This document shows positions 22,047-29,599 of a DNA stretch of 33,557 nt, piece after piece. Origin of the DNA: a virus; IMG/VR virus record IMGVR_UViG_3300042007_000191, positions 1-33,557 of that record; one strand, written 5' to 3'. How positions within the stretch are numbered: position 1 is the stretch's first letter; each line of letters begins with the position of its first letter. The position numbers and the translations under genes were made by a program. The notes beneath the pieces were generated by a model, which saw only the letters and a program-made list of their open reading frames with translations, had not been told where the DNA came from and ran no database searches.

Positions 22047-22994
22047 CTACTGGGCGCCGAGCGTCAGCAGACGGGTGTTGATGTAGTCGGCGAGGGTGAC
22101 CGCCGAGCCGTCGGCCGGGTCGAGGAGCGGCGTGGCCTGCAGGCCGCGAGACTCGACCTCTACGAGCAGGGTTGACAGCGCGTCCTGGCCGGCCTCGGCC
22201 GCGGTGGCGCGGTCGACGTAGGTGGCCGGATCGACGGGCGCCGCGCCGTCGTTGAGCCAGGTGTTCAGCGTCTTCGCGATCTGCATGCCGTCGGGCCTGG
22301 TCACGTTCAGGCCGTGCAATTCGGGGCAGCGGGACTTGATGACGGTGAGCCGGTTGTCGGTGTCCATTTGAGCGACGACATCGAACTCGTACTCCACGCC
22401 GCGTCGCTGCTCGGGTCGGGTGCCGAGGCGTACCGGCTCCTTCTTCCCATTGGCGTTGGTCTGCAGGGACCACTCGGTGTGTGACCGCATCGTGGCCACG
22501 ACGTGCCCGGGGTACGAGAGCAGGGCGTCGACCATGGAGTTTTGAAGCGGGGTGCCCTCGGACCAGCCGGCGAAGGAGTTGCCGCCGTAGCCCTTCTTGG
22601 CGGCGCGGTCGACCTGCTCGAGGGTTCCGTCGGTGCCGGACCAGAAGTGCGACCAGGAGTCGACCATGACGGCCCCGTATCCGGCGTCCGCGGCCGCGGC
22701 GAGGGCGCCGATCAGGTTGCGGGGGTCGAAGCTCTGCAGCTGCAGGGTGTCGAAGTGGATGCCACGGAGGCCGGCGTACTTGGAGGCGGCGCCGCGCTCG
22801 GTGTCGATGACTGCAAATCGGTCGGCGAGTCCGGCGGTGAGGCGGAGGCCGGTCCAGGTCTTGCCGCTGCCCGAAACTCCCATGAGGGCGAAGCGAGCTT
22901 TGGCCTTCTCGCGTGTGGCCGGGGTGAAGGTGAAGCTGCCGGCAGCCTGGCTACCGGGGGCGGGGCGGTCGTTGTTGCCCTGGAGGCGGGACAT
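22047..22994 (-). CDS. Sak4-type RecA-like ATPase (AAA_24)
   Basis: A 315-residue P-loop ATPase: Walker A GVSGSGKT (39-46), a strand leading to DTERGAASKYA, Walker B AVMVDSWSHFW (D112), and a RecA-like C-terminal half ending VLTLADYINTRL-like. This is the phage Sak4/AAA_24 family, single-strand annealing or RecA-like recombination proteins often paired with an exonuclease, as here. ATAGGAG precedes the ATG at 22994; the exonuclease ends 8 bp upstream. Probably works on replicating or concatemeric element DNA. Confidence 0.83.
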   Translation of the reverse strand: MSRLQGNNDRPAPGSQAAGSFTFTPATREKAKARFALMGVSGSGKTWTGLRLTAGLADRFAVIDTERGAASKYAGLRGIHFDTLQLQSFDPRNLIGALAAAADAGYGAVMVDSWSHFWSGTDGTLEQVDRAAKKGYGGNSFAGWSEGTPLQNSMVDALLSYPGHVVATMRSHTEWSLQTNANGKKEPVRLGTRPEQRRGVEYEFDVVAQMDTDNRLTVIKSRCPELHGLNVTRPDGMQIAKTLNTWLNDGAAPVDPATYVDRATAAEAGQDALSTLLVEVESRGLQATPLLDPADGSAVTLADYINTRLLTLGAQ

Positions 22995-23002
22995 GGTGGC
23001 TC

Positions 23003-23860
23003 CTATCGGGCGGGCTGGAGGGCAATGGTGGTGCCGTCCTCGCGGGCGGTTCGGTAGGCGATCCGTCGGCCGAGGTGGACGGCGTTGCGGCCGTTGCCGA
23101 GGGCGTCGAGGAGGAGCGACTTGGCTGCCGTGTACTCGGCGTCCGCGGCGACCTTGGAGTCGCGGCACACCTCGTAGCGGGCGGCGATCGGGCCGGGGAC
23201 CTCGACGTCGATCTCGTCGTACCGGTCGGGCTGGAGGCGGATCGTGTCGTAGGTGTGCTGGGTGTTGCCGACCTCGGGCCGCCGGCAGGTGCGGACGTCG
23301 TCGAGGAACTCCTCCGCGGCGGCCCGCATGGTGGCGGCGTCGGCCGGGTCGTACTCGACGGTGTATTCGCGGTAGTCGTGGCCGGCGATCAGGACCGCGA
23401 CGTGGCAGACCTCGAAGCCGAGGGTGTCGAGCTGCCACTGGGTCTGGCAGTAGTAGTGCAGGGGAACGCCCTGGTCCCACTCGTGGGCGACGGGGCTGGT
23501 CTTGATCTCGACGATCTCGTTGTGGCCGAGGAGGTCGGGGGTGGCACGCTGCCAGGGACGATCCTGGTGCTGCCAGGTGCCCGTCTTCGTGAGGGTTAGT
23601 TCCGGGTGCTCGTCCTGGAACTTGGCGCCGACGGCGGGCTCCAGGCGCGTCCCCCATTCGATCTGCGGGGTGGCCGTGAAGGGCGGGACTCGCAGGCCGC
23701 TCTTCTTGTGCCAGAGAGTGAACTGGTCCGACCAGGGCGAGACGCCCATGACGGCGGCGATCTCGGTGGCGGTGATGCACAGGCCGGCGCGGGCGGCGTC
23801 CCACTCTGGGGTGCCGGGGGTGAACTCGCCGAGGAGGACACCAGTCGGGGTCTCCATCAC
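23003..23860 (-). CDS. YqaJ-type recombination exonuclease
   Basis: A 285-residue PD-(D/E)xK nuclease of the YqaJ/lambda-exonuclease family: GLCITATEIAAVMGVSPW (27-44), E74 in WGTRLEPAVG, D109 in RATPDLL, E118-x-K120 in VEIKTS and the conserved YYCQTQWQLD (137-146). It should resect double-stranded ends to give single strands for the Sak4-type partner downstream. The start is a GTG overlapping the upstream stop; an ATG one codon later is equally possible. Confidence 0.88.
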   Translation of the reverse strand: MMETPTGVLLGEFTPGTPEWDAARAGLCITATEIAAVMGVSPWSDQFTLWHKKSGLRVPPFTATPQIEWGTRLEPAVGAKFQDEHPELTLTKTGTWQHQDRPWQRATPDLLGHNEIVEIKTSPVAHEWDQGVPLHYYCQTQWQLDTLGFEVCHVAVLIAGHDYREYTVEYDPADAATMRAAAEEFLDDVRTCRRPEVGNTQHTYDTIRLQPDRYDEIDVEVPGPIAARYEVCRDSKVAADAEYTAAKSLLLDALGNGRNAVHLGRRIAYRTAREDGTTIALQPAR

Positions 23861-24099
23861 AGGACGTTCCCGGCGATGCGCTGGAGCTGGTCCATGCCGG
23901 TCTCGTCGTACTTGGCGAGGCGGACGGCGGCGGCTTCGCCCGGGTAGATGGTGGCGAGCTTGGCCGTGTTGCTCTCGTCGGCGTAGGCGAGGAGCTCGAG
24001 GAGCTTCTGCGTGTAGGTGCCGGGCCGGTAGCCGCCGTCGCGGCCGAACGTCCAGATGACGTGGGCGGCGGTCTCGGCGGTGATGGTGGGCTGGGACAT
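23857..24099 (-). CDS. Small protein upstream of the exonuclease
   Basis: An 80-residue mixed protein (TAETAAHVIWTFGRDGGYRPG..., LLELLAYADESNTAKLATIYPG). CCGGAGACC precedes the ATG at 24099; the stop overlaps the exonuclease start. Found by position with recombination genes; not recognised. Confidence 0.65.
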   Translation of the reverse strand: MSQPTITAETAAHVIWTFGRDGGYRPGTYTQKLLELLAYADESNTAKLATIYPGEAAAVRLAKYDETGMDQLQRIAGNVL

Positions 24100-24131
24100 G
24101 ACGGTCTCCGGTTCAAGGGTGTGGCGGGCCG

Positions 24132-24150
24132 GGGCCCCGGCGTGGGGCCC
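24132..24150. terminator. GC hairpin between early genes
   Basis: GGGCCCC / GGGGCCC with a 5-nt loop in the 120-bp gap (24100-24219) between the HNH-like gene and the recombination genes. The gap holds no supported ORF. Likely partial terminator. Confidence 0.45.
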
Positions 24151-24219
24151 TGCGGCGGTGATTGGGCGCCGGGGCGGCGGTCCGAGAGGGATGCGCTGGC
24201 CCCGGCGAGTCGGGGTGGG

Positions 24220-24624
24220 CTAGGCGGCGCCCACGTCGGCCTGCCTCTGGCTCGCGCGGTCGACGCAGAACTCGGAGGCGTCGAAAAGGCCGTCTCCGGG
24301 GGTCACCTGCTTCTCGGCCCGGCGGATCTTCCGGAGGACCGCGTCGTGGCACGGCCTGCACATCGCGGCCAGGCGTCGGGCGGGCAGCTGGGCCGCGGTC
24401 ACGAAGTCGCCCTCGTTGATCGGGTCGCGCGGCATCGCGATGAGGACGATCTCGCCGACCTTGCTGACGTGGTCCCCGTTGCGGACCGGACAACGCTGCT
24501 GCTTGCGGGTGCGGTCGGGGTCGTGCTTCTTGCCGCAGGCGCCGTGGCACTCGCAGCGGTGCTCGGCGTTTTTCATGACGGCCGACCAGAGGGCGGCGCC
24601 GACGATGGGCGGACGAACGGTCAC
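24220..24624 (-). CDS. HNH-like zinc protein
   Basis: A 134-residue protein with HRCECHGACGKKH (22-34), RCPVRNGDH (about 44-52) and a final AAMCRPCHDAVLRK, the end of an HNH fold. The central DH of active HNH nucleases is not clear, so activity is uncertain. The GTG start follows GGAGGT and overlaps a 41-residue ORF. Could be a homing-type nuclease relic or a zinc-binding regulator. Confidence 0.6.
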   Translation of the reverse strand: MTVRPPIVGAALWSAVMKNAEHRCECHGACGKKHDPDRTRKQQRCPVRNGDHVSKVGEIVLIAMPRDPINEGDFVTAAQLPARRLAAMCRPCHDAVLRKIRRAEKQVTPGDGLFDASEFCVDRASQRQADVGAA

Positions 24625-24746
24625 GGCGTACCTCCACGGCGGCCGGGGAGCGGCGCCAGCCAGAGCGGCCAGACGCGGATCGGTCGGGCGGGCGGGGTGG
24701 CGGTGGCTGGCAGGCTGCCTTCCCCGCGGGGTATGGGGCCGGTCAT
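24621..24746 (-). CDS. 41-residue coupled ORF
   Basis: A short ORF, MTGPIPRGEGSLPAT... ...VWPLWLAPLPGRRGGTP, with ATGA overlap to the upstream gene and GTGA overlap to the downstream gene. The double coupling is the only support; the peptide is Pro/Arg-rich with a Trp-containing hydrophobic patch. It may serve mainly to carry ribosomes to the next start. Confidence 0.45.
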   Translation of the reverse strand: MTGPIPRGEGSLPATATPPARPIRVWPLWLAPLPGRRGGTP

Positions 24747-25060
24747 GCGGTGGCCTCGTTCAGGCCGAGGGCCCGCTCGTAGGTGCCGTTCTCCGCGGTC
24801 AACTCGGCGACGGTCGCCTCCAGCTCACGGACCCGGTCGAGCAGCCACTGGATGTCGTCGGGTGCATTGGCGATGAAGGCGGCGTCGGCCTGGTTGCAGT
24901 TGCCCAAGTAGCCGAGGTTCGCGTCGAGCATCCCGTCGTAGCTGACCACGCGGCGGGTGAGTGTGGGCTGGTGGGCTTCCACGGTCCACGGGCCCTTGGC
25001 TGCAGCCTGCAGGCGGGCGGCGATCTCGGCGAGGCGGTCCCGCGTCAGAGGCTCGGTCAC
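24743..25060 (-). CDS. Unknown early protein with C-terminal coiled coil
   Basis: A 105-residue protein. Its middle, AANAPDDIQWLLDRVRELEATVAELTAENG, is close to the IANAR.DVP.LLA.VR.LE motif shared by many actinobacterial small proteins, ending in a coiled coil. The GTG at 25060 follows GGAGGACC and overlaps the upstream 31-residue ORF. Confidence 0.68.
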   Translation of the reverse strand: MTEPLTRDRLAEIAARLQAAAKGPWTVEAHQPTLTRRVVSYDGMLDANLGYLGNCNQADAAFIANAPDDIQWLLDRVRELEATVAELTAENGTYERALGLNEATA

Positions 25061-25152
25061 GTGGTCCTCCAGGTGCGTCGCCCCCACAGGAAGAGGCCGA
25101 TGAATGCGGCGCCCGCGAGAGCGTCCAGGATGATGGCGGTACGGAGGCTCAT
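25057..25152 (-). CDS. 31-residue single-helix membrane peptide
   Basis: A tiny ORF: MSLRTAIILDALAGAAFIGL, then FLWGRRTWRTT. One hydrophobic helix with a basic C-terminus. ATGA overlap upstream and GTGA overlap downstream support translation. Such peptides are common in phages as small membrane effectors; function unknown. Confidence 0.5.
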   Translation of the reverse strand: MSLRTAIILDALAGAAFIGLFLWGRRTWRTT

Positions 25153-25313
25153 CGCTGGCCTCGCAGGTCATCGGGGAGGTCGAGGAACCCCTCGGCGATC
25201 GACGCCCGCACGGCCGGGTCGGTGATCCATCCCGGGACCTCCGGGGCCGGGCTCAGGCCCAGCGCCCGCACCAGCGGGGCACCGACCTGGACCGCGGGGG
25301 TGGGGGTGGCCAT
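25149..25313 (-). CDS. Small coupled ORF, unknown
   Basis: A 54-residue protein (VGAPLVRALGLSPAPEVPG, IAEGFLDLPDDLRGQR), acidic at the end, coupled at both ends by ATGA. No recognised family. Confidence 0.55.
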   Translation of the reverse strand: MATPTPAVQVGAPLVRALGLSPAPEVPGWITDPAVRASIAEGFLDLPDDLRGQR

Positions 25314-25936
25314 CACGCCACCGCCTTCGGGGTGGCCTTCGCGGCGTCGTACTGGGCGATGCCCCAGCGGATCGCGTGGCAGGCCCACAGGAAGGAGTGC
25401 GAGAAGTCCCGCATCCGCCACTCGTGCCAGTCGTAGAACTGGTGGCCGTCGTGGTCGAACTCGTGCAAGGCTCGGTGGGCTTCGCTCTCGTACTCGACGT
25501 TGAACTCGGTCCACTCTCCGAAGAAGTGCTCCTCGACGGCCGCGCGCAGCGCCTCGGCCTTCTCGTCGGGCAGGTCTTCCGTCCACGTCTTGACCGTGTC
25601 GTTGATCTCGCGGCGCAGCAGCTCGTCGCTGAAGCACTCGACGCCGTCGCGTCCGGCGACGACCTTCTCCTGCCAGTAGCCGGGGTTGATGTCGCCGACC
25701 AGGGCCGTGCGACGGAACATGTCGAACAGGTCGACCGTCGGGTACAGCGAGAACATGAAGTGCACGCCGCCGGTGATGACGAGCCGGTGGTCCCACGTGA
25801 GCAGGTCGAAGGCGTACAGGCCGCCGGGGCGAGCGAACCGCAGGTGCCGGAACGAGCCGTCCTCGTGCAGCACGGTCATCTCGTGGTCGGCGGTGTCCCG
25901 GGCGAACCGGGCAGCGATCTCGGGGTACTCGCTCAC
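25313..25936 (-). CDS. Conserved-type phage protein rich in aromatic residues, unknown
   Basis: A 207-residue protein with SFRHLRFARPGGLYAFDLLTW near residue 28, HFMFSLYPTVDLFDMFR at 60-76 and a C-terminal WHEWRMRDFSHSFLWACHAI. The pattern resembles phage proteins encoded near single-stranded DNA and recombination functions, but no function is known to me. The GTG start overlaps the upstream stop. Confidence 0.7.
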   Translation of the reverse strand: MSEYPEIAARFARDTADHEMTVLHEDGSFRHLRFARPGGLYAFDLLTWDHRLVITGGVHFMFSLYPTVDLFDMFRRTALVGDINPGYWQEKVVAGRDGVECFSDELLRREINDTVKTWTEDLPDEKAEALRAAVEEHFFGEWTEFNVEYESEAHRALHEFDHDGHQFYDWHEWRMRDFSHSFLWACHAIRWGIAQYDAAKATPKAVA

Positions 25937-26241
25937 GACGCGCCTCCGGCGGGCAGGTACGGGTAGAGGGAGGCGCCGGCGATCGGGCAGACGCTGTCGA
26001 CGTCCAAGTCGAGGAACTGATGCCGCTGCTCGGCCAGCAGGCCGTCGTGCTCGCGGCGGGCAGCCACCGTGCGCAGGTCCATGTCCAGCTGGGCCAGCGT
26101 CACCGGCGCCAGACCGGCGACCACCGCGGAGACCGTGTCGGGCGGGAGGGTGTCAGCCACGCGGCGGAAGGGGAGACCAGGTCGGTTCAGCAGTAGCTCG
26201 ACTGCCTCGGCGGCCGTGTACAGCTCGTCCGCGGCGCTCAT
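25933..26241 (-). CDS. Unknown helical early protein
   Basis: A 102-residue protein: AADELYTAAEAVELLLNRP and DTVSAVVAGLAPVTLAQLDMDLRTVAARREHD are long helices. Starts by ATGA overlap. Not recognised. Confidence 0.6.
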   Translation of the reverse strand: MSAADELYTAAEAVELLLNRPGLPFRRVADTLPPDTVSAVVAGLAPVTLAQLDMDLRTVAARREHDGLLAEQRHQFLDLDVDSVCPIAGASLYPYLPAGGAS

Positions 26242-26432
26242 CGCGCGACCTCCGTCCACGCCTCGTCATCGCCGGCCCGCTGGACCAGGACACCGCCGGA
26301 GTGCAGTCGGGCCTGCGCCTCGGCGGCCGACCAGTCGGTCGTCACGCCCACGGTCAGGAGGTTCGGGCCGAACCAGTCGTCGAAGGGGATCTGCACCGCG
26401 TACTCGACCGAGTCGGGCATCATGAGGGACAT
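26238..26432 (-). CDS. Small protein at the head of an early cluster, unknown
   Basis: A 64-residue protein (MSLMMPDSVEYAVQIPFDDW... ...VLVQRAGDDEAWTEVAR), mostly beta-like. GCGGAGAG lies upstream. The 104 bp to the next gene (26433-26536) show no gene or clear hairpin. Confidence 0.6.
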   Translation of the reverse strand: MSLMMPDSVEYAVQIPFDDWFGPNLLTVGVTTDWSAAEAQARLHSGGVLVQRAGDDEAWTEVAR

Positions 26433-26536
26433 CGGGATCTCGCTCTCTCCGCATCTACCTGCGGGTGAGTGGTGGGATTGCGGTAGGCCTCGGCCGGCGG
26501 TGTGTCAGAGCCCGCGGGTCGGGGCCGCATAGCCAA

Positions 26537-26803
26537 CTAGCTGGCCTTGCGCAGCTTGGGCTTGGGGGTCTCGCGGGTGGGGTCCAGCGCCCTGTTGGAG
26601 CGCGAGTCGGACGCGGCGCCTCCGGCGAGCCAGGCGTCCAGCTCGTGGACGTAGTAGTAGATCCGGCCATCCAGGTTGAAGGAGCGGGGCCCCTTGCGGC
26701 GGTGGCGCATGATCTTCATGGCGTTGGGGGTTCGACCGCAGTAGAGAGCGGCCCTCGACGTGGTCATGACGGGCGACGCCAAACCCTTGGGCTGGTCGCT
26801 CAT
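26537..26803 (-). CDS. Excisionase-like helix-turn-helix protein
   Basis: An 88-residue protein: residues 14-60 form a MerR/excisionase-like winged helix (TSRAALYCGRTPNAMKIMRH, then DGRIYYYVHELDAWLAG), tail basic. It is coupled by ATGA to the Cro-like gene and is read away from the repressor/integrase operon, the position of xis in ICEBs1- and phage-type switches. It is the best candidate in the window for the recombination directionality factor; a transcriptional role is also possible. Confidence 0.7.
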   Translation of the reverse strand: MSDQPKGLASPVMTTSRAALYCGRTPNAMKIMRHRRKGPRSFNLDGRIYYYVHELDAWLAGGAASDSRSNRALDPTRETPKPKLRKAS

Positions 26804-27012
26804 CTGTCCTCCTCTTCGTGTGACGCGATCTCGGTGATCGCAACGTTCAGCCCTGTTGCTATGCGTTTCTGCACTTCAGGGCTCGGTCGGGTGAGCTGTC
26901 TTTCGATCCGCGACATGTGCGAGGGGTCTACGCCGATCAAGCGGGCGAAGGCGTTTAGGCCGTGGCCGGCCTCCTCGCGCAAGCGGCGGATTTTGCTTCC
27001 CCGCGTTCGCAT
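26800..27012 (-). CDS. Cro-like XRE regulator
   Basis: A 70-residue protein made of one XRE helix-turn-helix (FARLIGVDPSHMSRIERQLTRPS). The ATG at 27012 is chosen because a -10-like TATCGT (27020-27025) lies just upstream, giving a nearly leaderless message; the ATG at 27048 would sit inside the promoter. It is first in the early minus-strand operon, opposite the repressor operon, as Cro or an ICEBs1-type early regulator would be. Confidence 0.75.
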   Translation of the reverse strand: MRTRGSKIRRLREEAGHGLNAFARLIGVDPSHMSRIERQLTRPSPEVQKRIATGLNVAITEIASHEEEDR

Positions 27013-27185
27013 GTCAGCAACGATAGGCAACAGGATCGGAAACCGCAAGACACCATCGGAAACCAGTGGGTAATCACATGGGCGAGCTGCGGCGATGGCC
27101 GGGATGCCGCCTTAGTGTCACGGCGTGCCGCGTGGGATGCTGTTGCCTGTCGTTGCGTGCCGTTGCCGAGAAAGGGTTGTGTCAG
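27013..27185. promoter_or_regulatory. Immunity switch: divergent promoters and operator arrays
   Basis: Leftward promoter: TTGCGG (27043-27048 complement), 17-bp spacer, TATCGT (27020-27025 complement). GCAAC occurs at 27017 and 27027 and its complement GTTGC at 27142, 27152 and 27162, each exactly 10 bp apart, so 17-bp boxes CTGTTGCCT(A/G)TCGTTGC stand in inverted orientation at both ends of the region. ATCGGAAACC occurs at 27035 and 27055, 20 bp apart. The arrays suit repressor and Cro or excisionase binding. AGAAAGGG lies before the rightward ATG. Confidence 0.7.
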
Positions 27186-27710
27186 ATGTCGGGCCAGAAC
27201 TGGAAGCACCTGGGCGAGGTGATCAGGCGGGATCGCCGCCGGGCCCGCATGAGCCAGGCCGATCTGGCCGCAGCTGCCGGGCTCTCCACCCGCACTGTCG
27301 GCAACTATGAGCGCGGCCGCATCCCCGAAACGGCACCGGTAGTGCCCGACGGCTACTACGACATCGCGGCAGCGCTTGCCTGGTCGCGAGCATCCATCGA
27401 CCTCGCGCTCGCCGGAGGTGAGCCCGAGCCGGCGCGCGCCACCGAACGTCCCATCTCCCAAGACGACATCAACGCCCTGGCGGCACCCTCTCTTCGCCTG
27501 GCCGACATGGCCCGGGACATGGGAGCGCCGCAGGACCTGGTGGACCGGTACCGCCTGGCGGCCGTCTCTCTCGCAGGCTGGATGACGAGCCACGCCTCTG
27601 TCGTCCGGCCCGAGTTCAACCTCGCGGCGTACCGTCCGCATGCACTGGGCGAGGGTGTGGCGCCGGATGACGCCGAGCGCATCCTGCGAGCCTTCGAAGA
27701 GGGCAAATAG
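27186..27710 (+). CDS. XRE-family repressor (ImmR/CI-like)
   Basis: A 174-residue protein with an N-terminal XRE helix-turn-helix (SQADLAAAAGLSTRTVGNYERG, about 24-45) and a helical C-terminal half that may dimerise. It is followed by an ImmA-type protease and the integrase on the same strand, the ICEBs1 order immR-immA-int, so it is the likely lysogeny or residence repressor and the likely protease substrate. No self-cleavage (S24) domain is present, consistent with needing ImmA. Confidence 0.78.
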   Translation: MSGQNWKHLGEVIRRDRRRARMSQADLAAAAGLSTRTVGNYERGRIPETAPVVPDGYYDIAAALAWSRASIDLALAGGEPEPARATERPISQDDINALAAPSLRLADMARDMGAPQDLVDRYRLAAVSLAGWMTSHASVVRPEFNLAAYRPHALGEGVAPDDAERILRAFEEGK

Positions 27711-27808
27711 CCCCAAGGTGCAGGAAGCGGCAAGGAGTGGAAACAGGTCGTGACGATCCGCTTCCGCACAGGTAGTCAAAGGGTGTACAACTAGTCACTC
27801 GAAAGGCG

Positions 27809-27843
27809 TGCCACCCCACCGCCAACAGTCCCAGGGGGTGGCA
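27809..27843 (+). promoter_or_regulatory. Hairpin over the ribosome binding site and start of the ImmA-like gene
   Basis: TGCCACCCC (27809-27817) pairs perfectly with GGGGTGGCA (27835-27843), which contains the ribosome binding site and the A of the ATG. In mRNA this would hide the start of the protease gene. Upstream, GTGTACAACTAGT (27782-27794) resembles a promoter region. Confidence 0.55.
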
Positions 27844-28301
27844 TGTCATACGAGCCTCTGCAAGCCTGCGCCGAGCTAGGAATCTCAGTCGAGCGCATGT
27901 GGCTGCGGGACACCTGGGGTGCGTGGGTGCCCCAGTACCGAGCGATAGTGCTGGCCGAGGGGCTGACCTCCATTCAGGAGCGCTGCGTGCTCGCCCACGA
28001 GCTTGAGCACGCCATCGCCCAAGACGAGATCGGGTGCGGCAGCGGCCCCTACGCCGACCGGCTGGCCGCCGAGGGTGGCCAGAACCTGATCGCCATCAAG
28101 CAGGAGCGCCGCGCAGACAGAGAGGCGTGCCGCAAGCTGATAGCGATCAGCGACCTCGGTGAGGTTGCCCGCTGGGCCGGCGGCATGGGCGCCGCAGCAG
28201 AGGAGTTGGGAGTCACCGAGCGCATGCTGAGCATCCGACTTCAGGACCTCGAGGGCGAGGGGTGGCCGTGGCCGCTGGAAACATCGAAGATCGCTGGCTG
28301 A
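27843..28301 (+). CDS. ImmA/IrrE-type metalloprotease
   Basis: A 152-residue protein with the zinc-protease motif HELEH (H52, E53, H56) in CVLAHELEHAIA and a downstream E88 in the QERRADREA helix as the likely third ligand. The C-terminus has a helix-turn-helix-like AAEELGVTERMLSIRL. ImmA-type proteases cut XRE repressors to induce mobile elements; the repressor gene lies immediately upstream and the integrase starts inside its 3' end. The family call is firm; the substrate is inferred. Confidence 0.85.
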   Translation: MSYEPLQACAELGISVERMWLRDTWGAWVPQYRAIVLAEGLTSIQERCVLAHELEHAIAQDEIGCGSGPYADRLAAEGGQNLIAIKQERRADREACRKLIAISDLGEVARWAGGMGAAAEELGVTERMLSIRLQDLEGEGWPWPLETSKIAG

Positions 28302-29599
28302 GCAAGAGGAAGAACCCGGAAACGGGCAAGAGGGAGCGAACCGCCCGCTACGGAAAGGGCGCGCGGTACCGGGTCAAGCAAATCCCGGGAGTACGAGACC
28401 GCTCCTTCCACTCGCTCGAGGACGCCAAGGCGTGGCTCAAGAGGGCCACGACCGACGTAGAGCGCGGCGAGTTCTACGACCCCAGGAACGGCGACATCAC
28501 CCTGCAGGACTATGTCGACAACACCTGGTGGCCCGGCTTGCGCATGCCTCCCACCACCAAGGCCAGCATGAAGTACAGGATCTTCGGCCACATCATCCCG
28601 CTTGTGGGGCACATGCGGCTGAACCGGATCGGCCCGGACGAGATCAGGCTCTGGCTCACGCAGGTGGAGCAGCGGGTAGACGTCAGCACCGCCCGCGTGA
28701 CCTGGCGGCACTTCTCCTCGATCATGCAGGCGGCGTACAAGGCGAAGAAGATCCCCGCGAACCCGTTCAGGGACGACGACCTCAAGGCGCCTAGCCCTCC
28801 CAAGTCGAAGGCGAAGGCCTGGCCGGTCGAGACCGCCGCAGCCGTTCGGGCGCAGCTGGACGCGCGCTATCGGGTACTGGTGGACCTGGCTCTGGGTGCG
28901 GGTCTGCGGCAAGGGGAGTGCTTCGGATTCTCTCCCGACGACCTCGACGGCGAAGTGGTCCAGGTGACGCGGCAGATCGTCAAGGTGGGATCGCAGTTGG
29001 CCTTTGCTCCGCCGAAGGGCAATAAGGAAAGGGAGGCCCCTTGCCCGCCTGCCCTTGCGGAATTGATCAAAGAGCACATGCGCGAATTCGGCACGGTCGA
29101 GGTGACCTTGCCGTGGGTTGACCCCGACCGGCCGAACCTTGCATGGGAAAGCCGGCCGACACGGACAGTACGTCTCCTAGTGACAACGCCACGGACCGCC
29201 GGGAAATCCGGCGGAGCCATCAACCGAAGCACCTTCGATGACAAGCAATGGAAGCCCGCCTTGGCGAGGGCGGGGGTGATCGCGCCCCCCAAGCGGGAGA
29301 CCGTCGAGCTCCCTGGAGGAGCGACTCGCGCACGTATCTCATGGGCCATGCCCAGGGAGGACGGCTTTCACGTGCTGCGACACACCTTCGCAAGCGTCAT
29401 CCTGGCTGGCGGCGAGACGATCACCAAGCTGGCCGAGTGGCTCGGCCACAGCGACCCGGCCTTCACTCTGCGGACCTACGTACACTTCATGCCGCGGGCC
29501 GGCGAGCGCGGCATCGAGGCCCTCTCGGCGATGTTCCGGAGCGTGCAGGAGTCCCCTGCGGAGCGAAACTCCCCAGAGACTCCCCAGCCCTCCGAGTGA
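28262..29599 (+). CDS. int: Tyrosine integrase
   Basis: A 445-residue tyrosine recombinase. The N-terminal AP2-like/SAM-like arm and core-binding domains (1-180) precede the catalytic domain with R216 (GAGLRQGE), K252 (PPKGNK), H370-x-x-R373 (HVLRHTFAS), H396 (LGHSD) and Y406 (LRTYVH). It starts at a GTG 40 bp inside the ImmA-like gene. Its last codons contain one pair of arm-type repeats and the rnpB-derived core lies 40 bp further, so it almost certainly acts on that site. All catalytic residues are present. Confidence 0.95.
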   Translation: MAVAAGNIEDRWLSKRKNPETGKRERTARYGKGARYRVKQIPGVRDRSFHSLEDAKAWLKRATTDVERGEFYDPRNGDITLQDYVDNTWWPGLRMPPTTKASMKYRIFGHIIPLVGHMRLNRIGPDEIRLWLTQVEQRVDVSTARVTWRHFSSIMQAAYKAKKIPANPFRDDDLKAPSPPKSKAKAWPVETAAAVRAQLDARYRVLVDLALGAGLRQGECFGFSPDDLDGEVVQVTRQIVKVGSQLAFAPPKGNKEREAPCPPALAELIKEHMREFGTVEVTLPWVDPDRPNLAWESRPTRTVRLLVTTPRTAGKSGGAINRSTFDDKQWKPALARAGVIAPPKRETVELPGGATRARISWAMPREDGFHVLRHTFASVILAGGETITKLAEWLGHSDPAFTLRTYVHFMPRAGERGIEALSAMFRSVQESPAERNSPETPQPSE

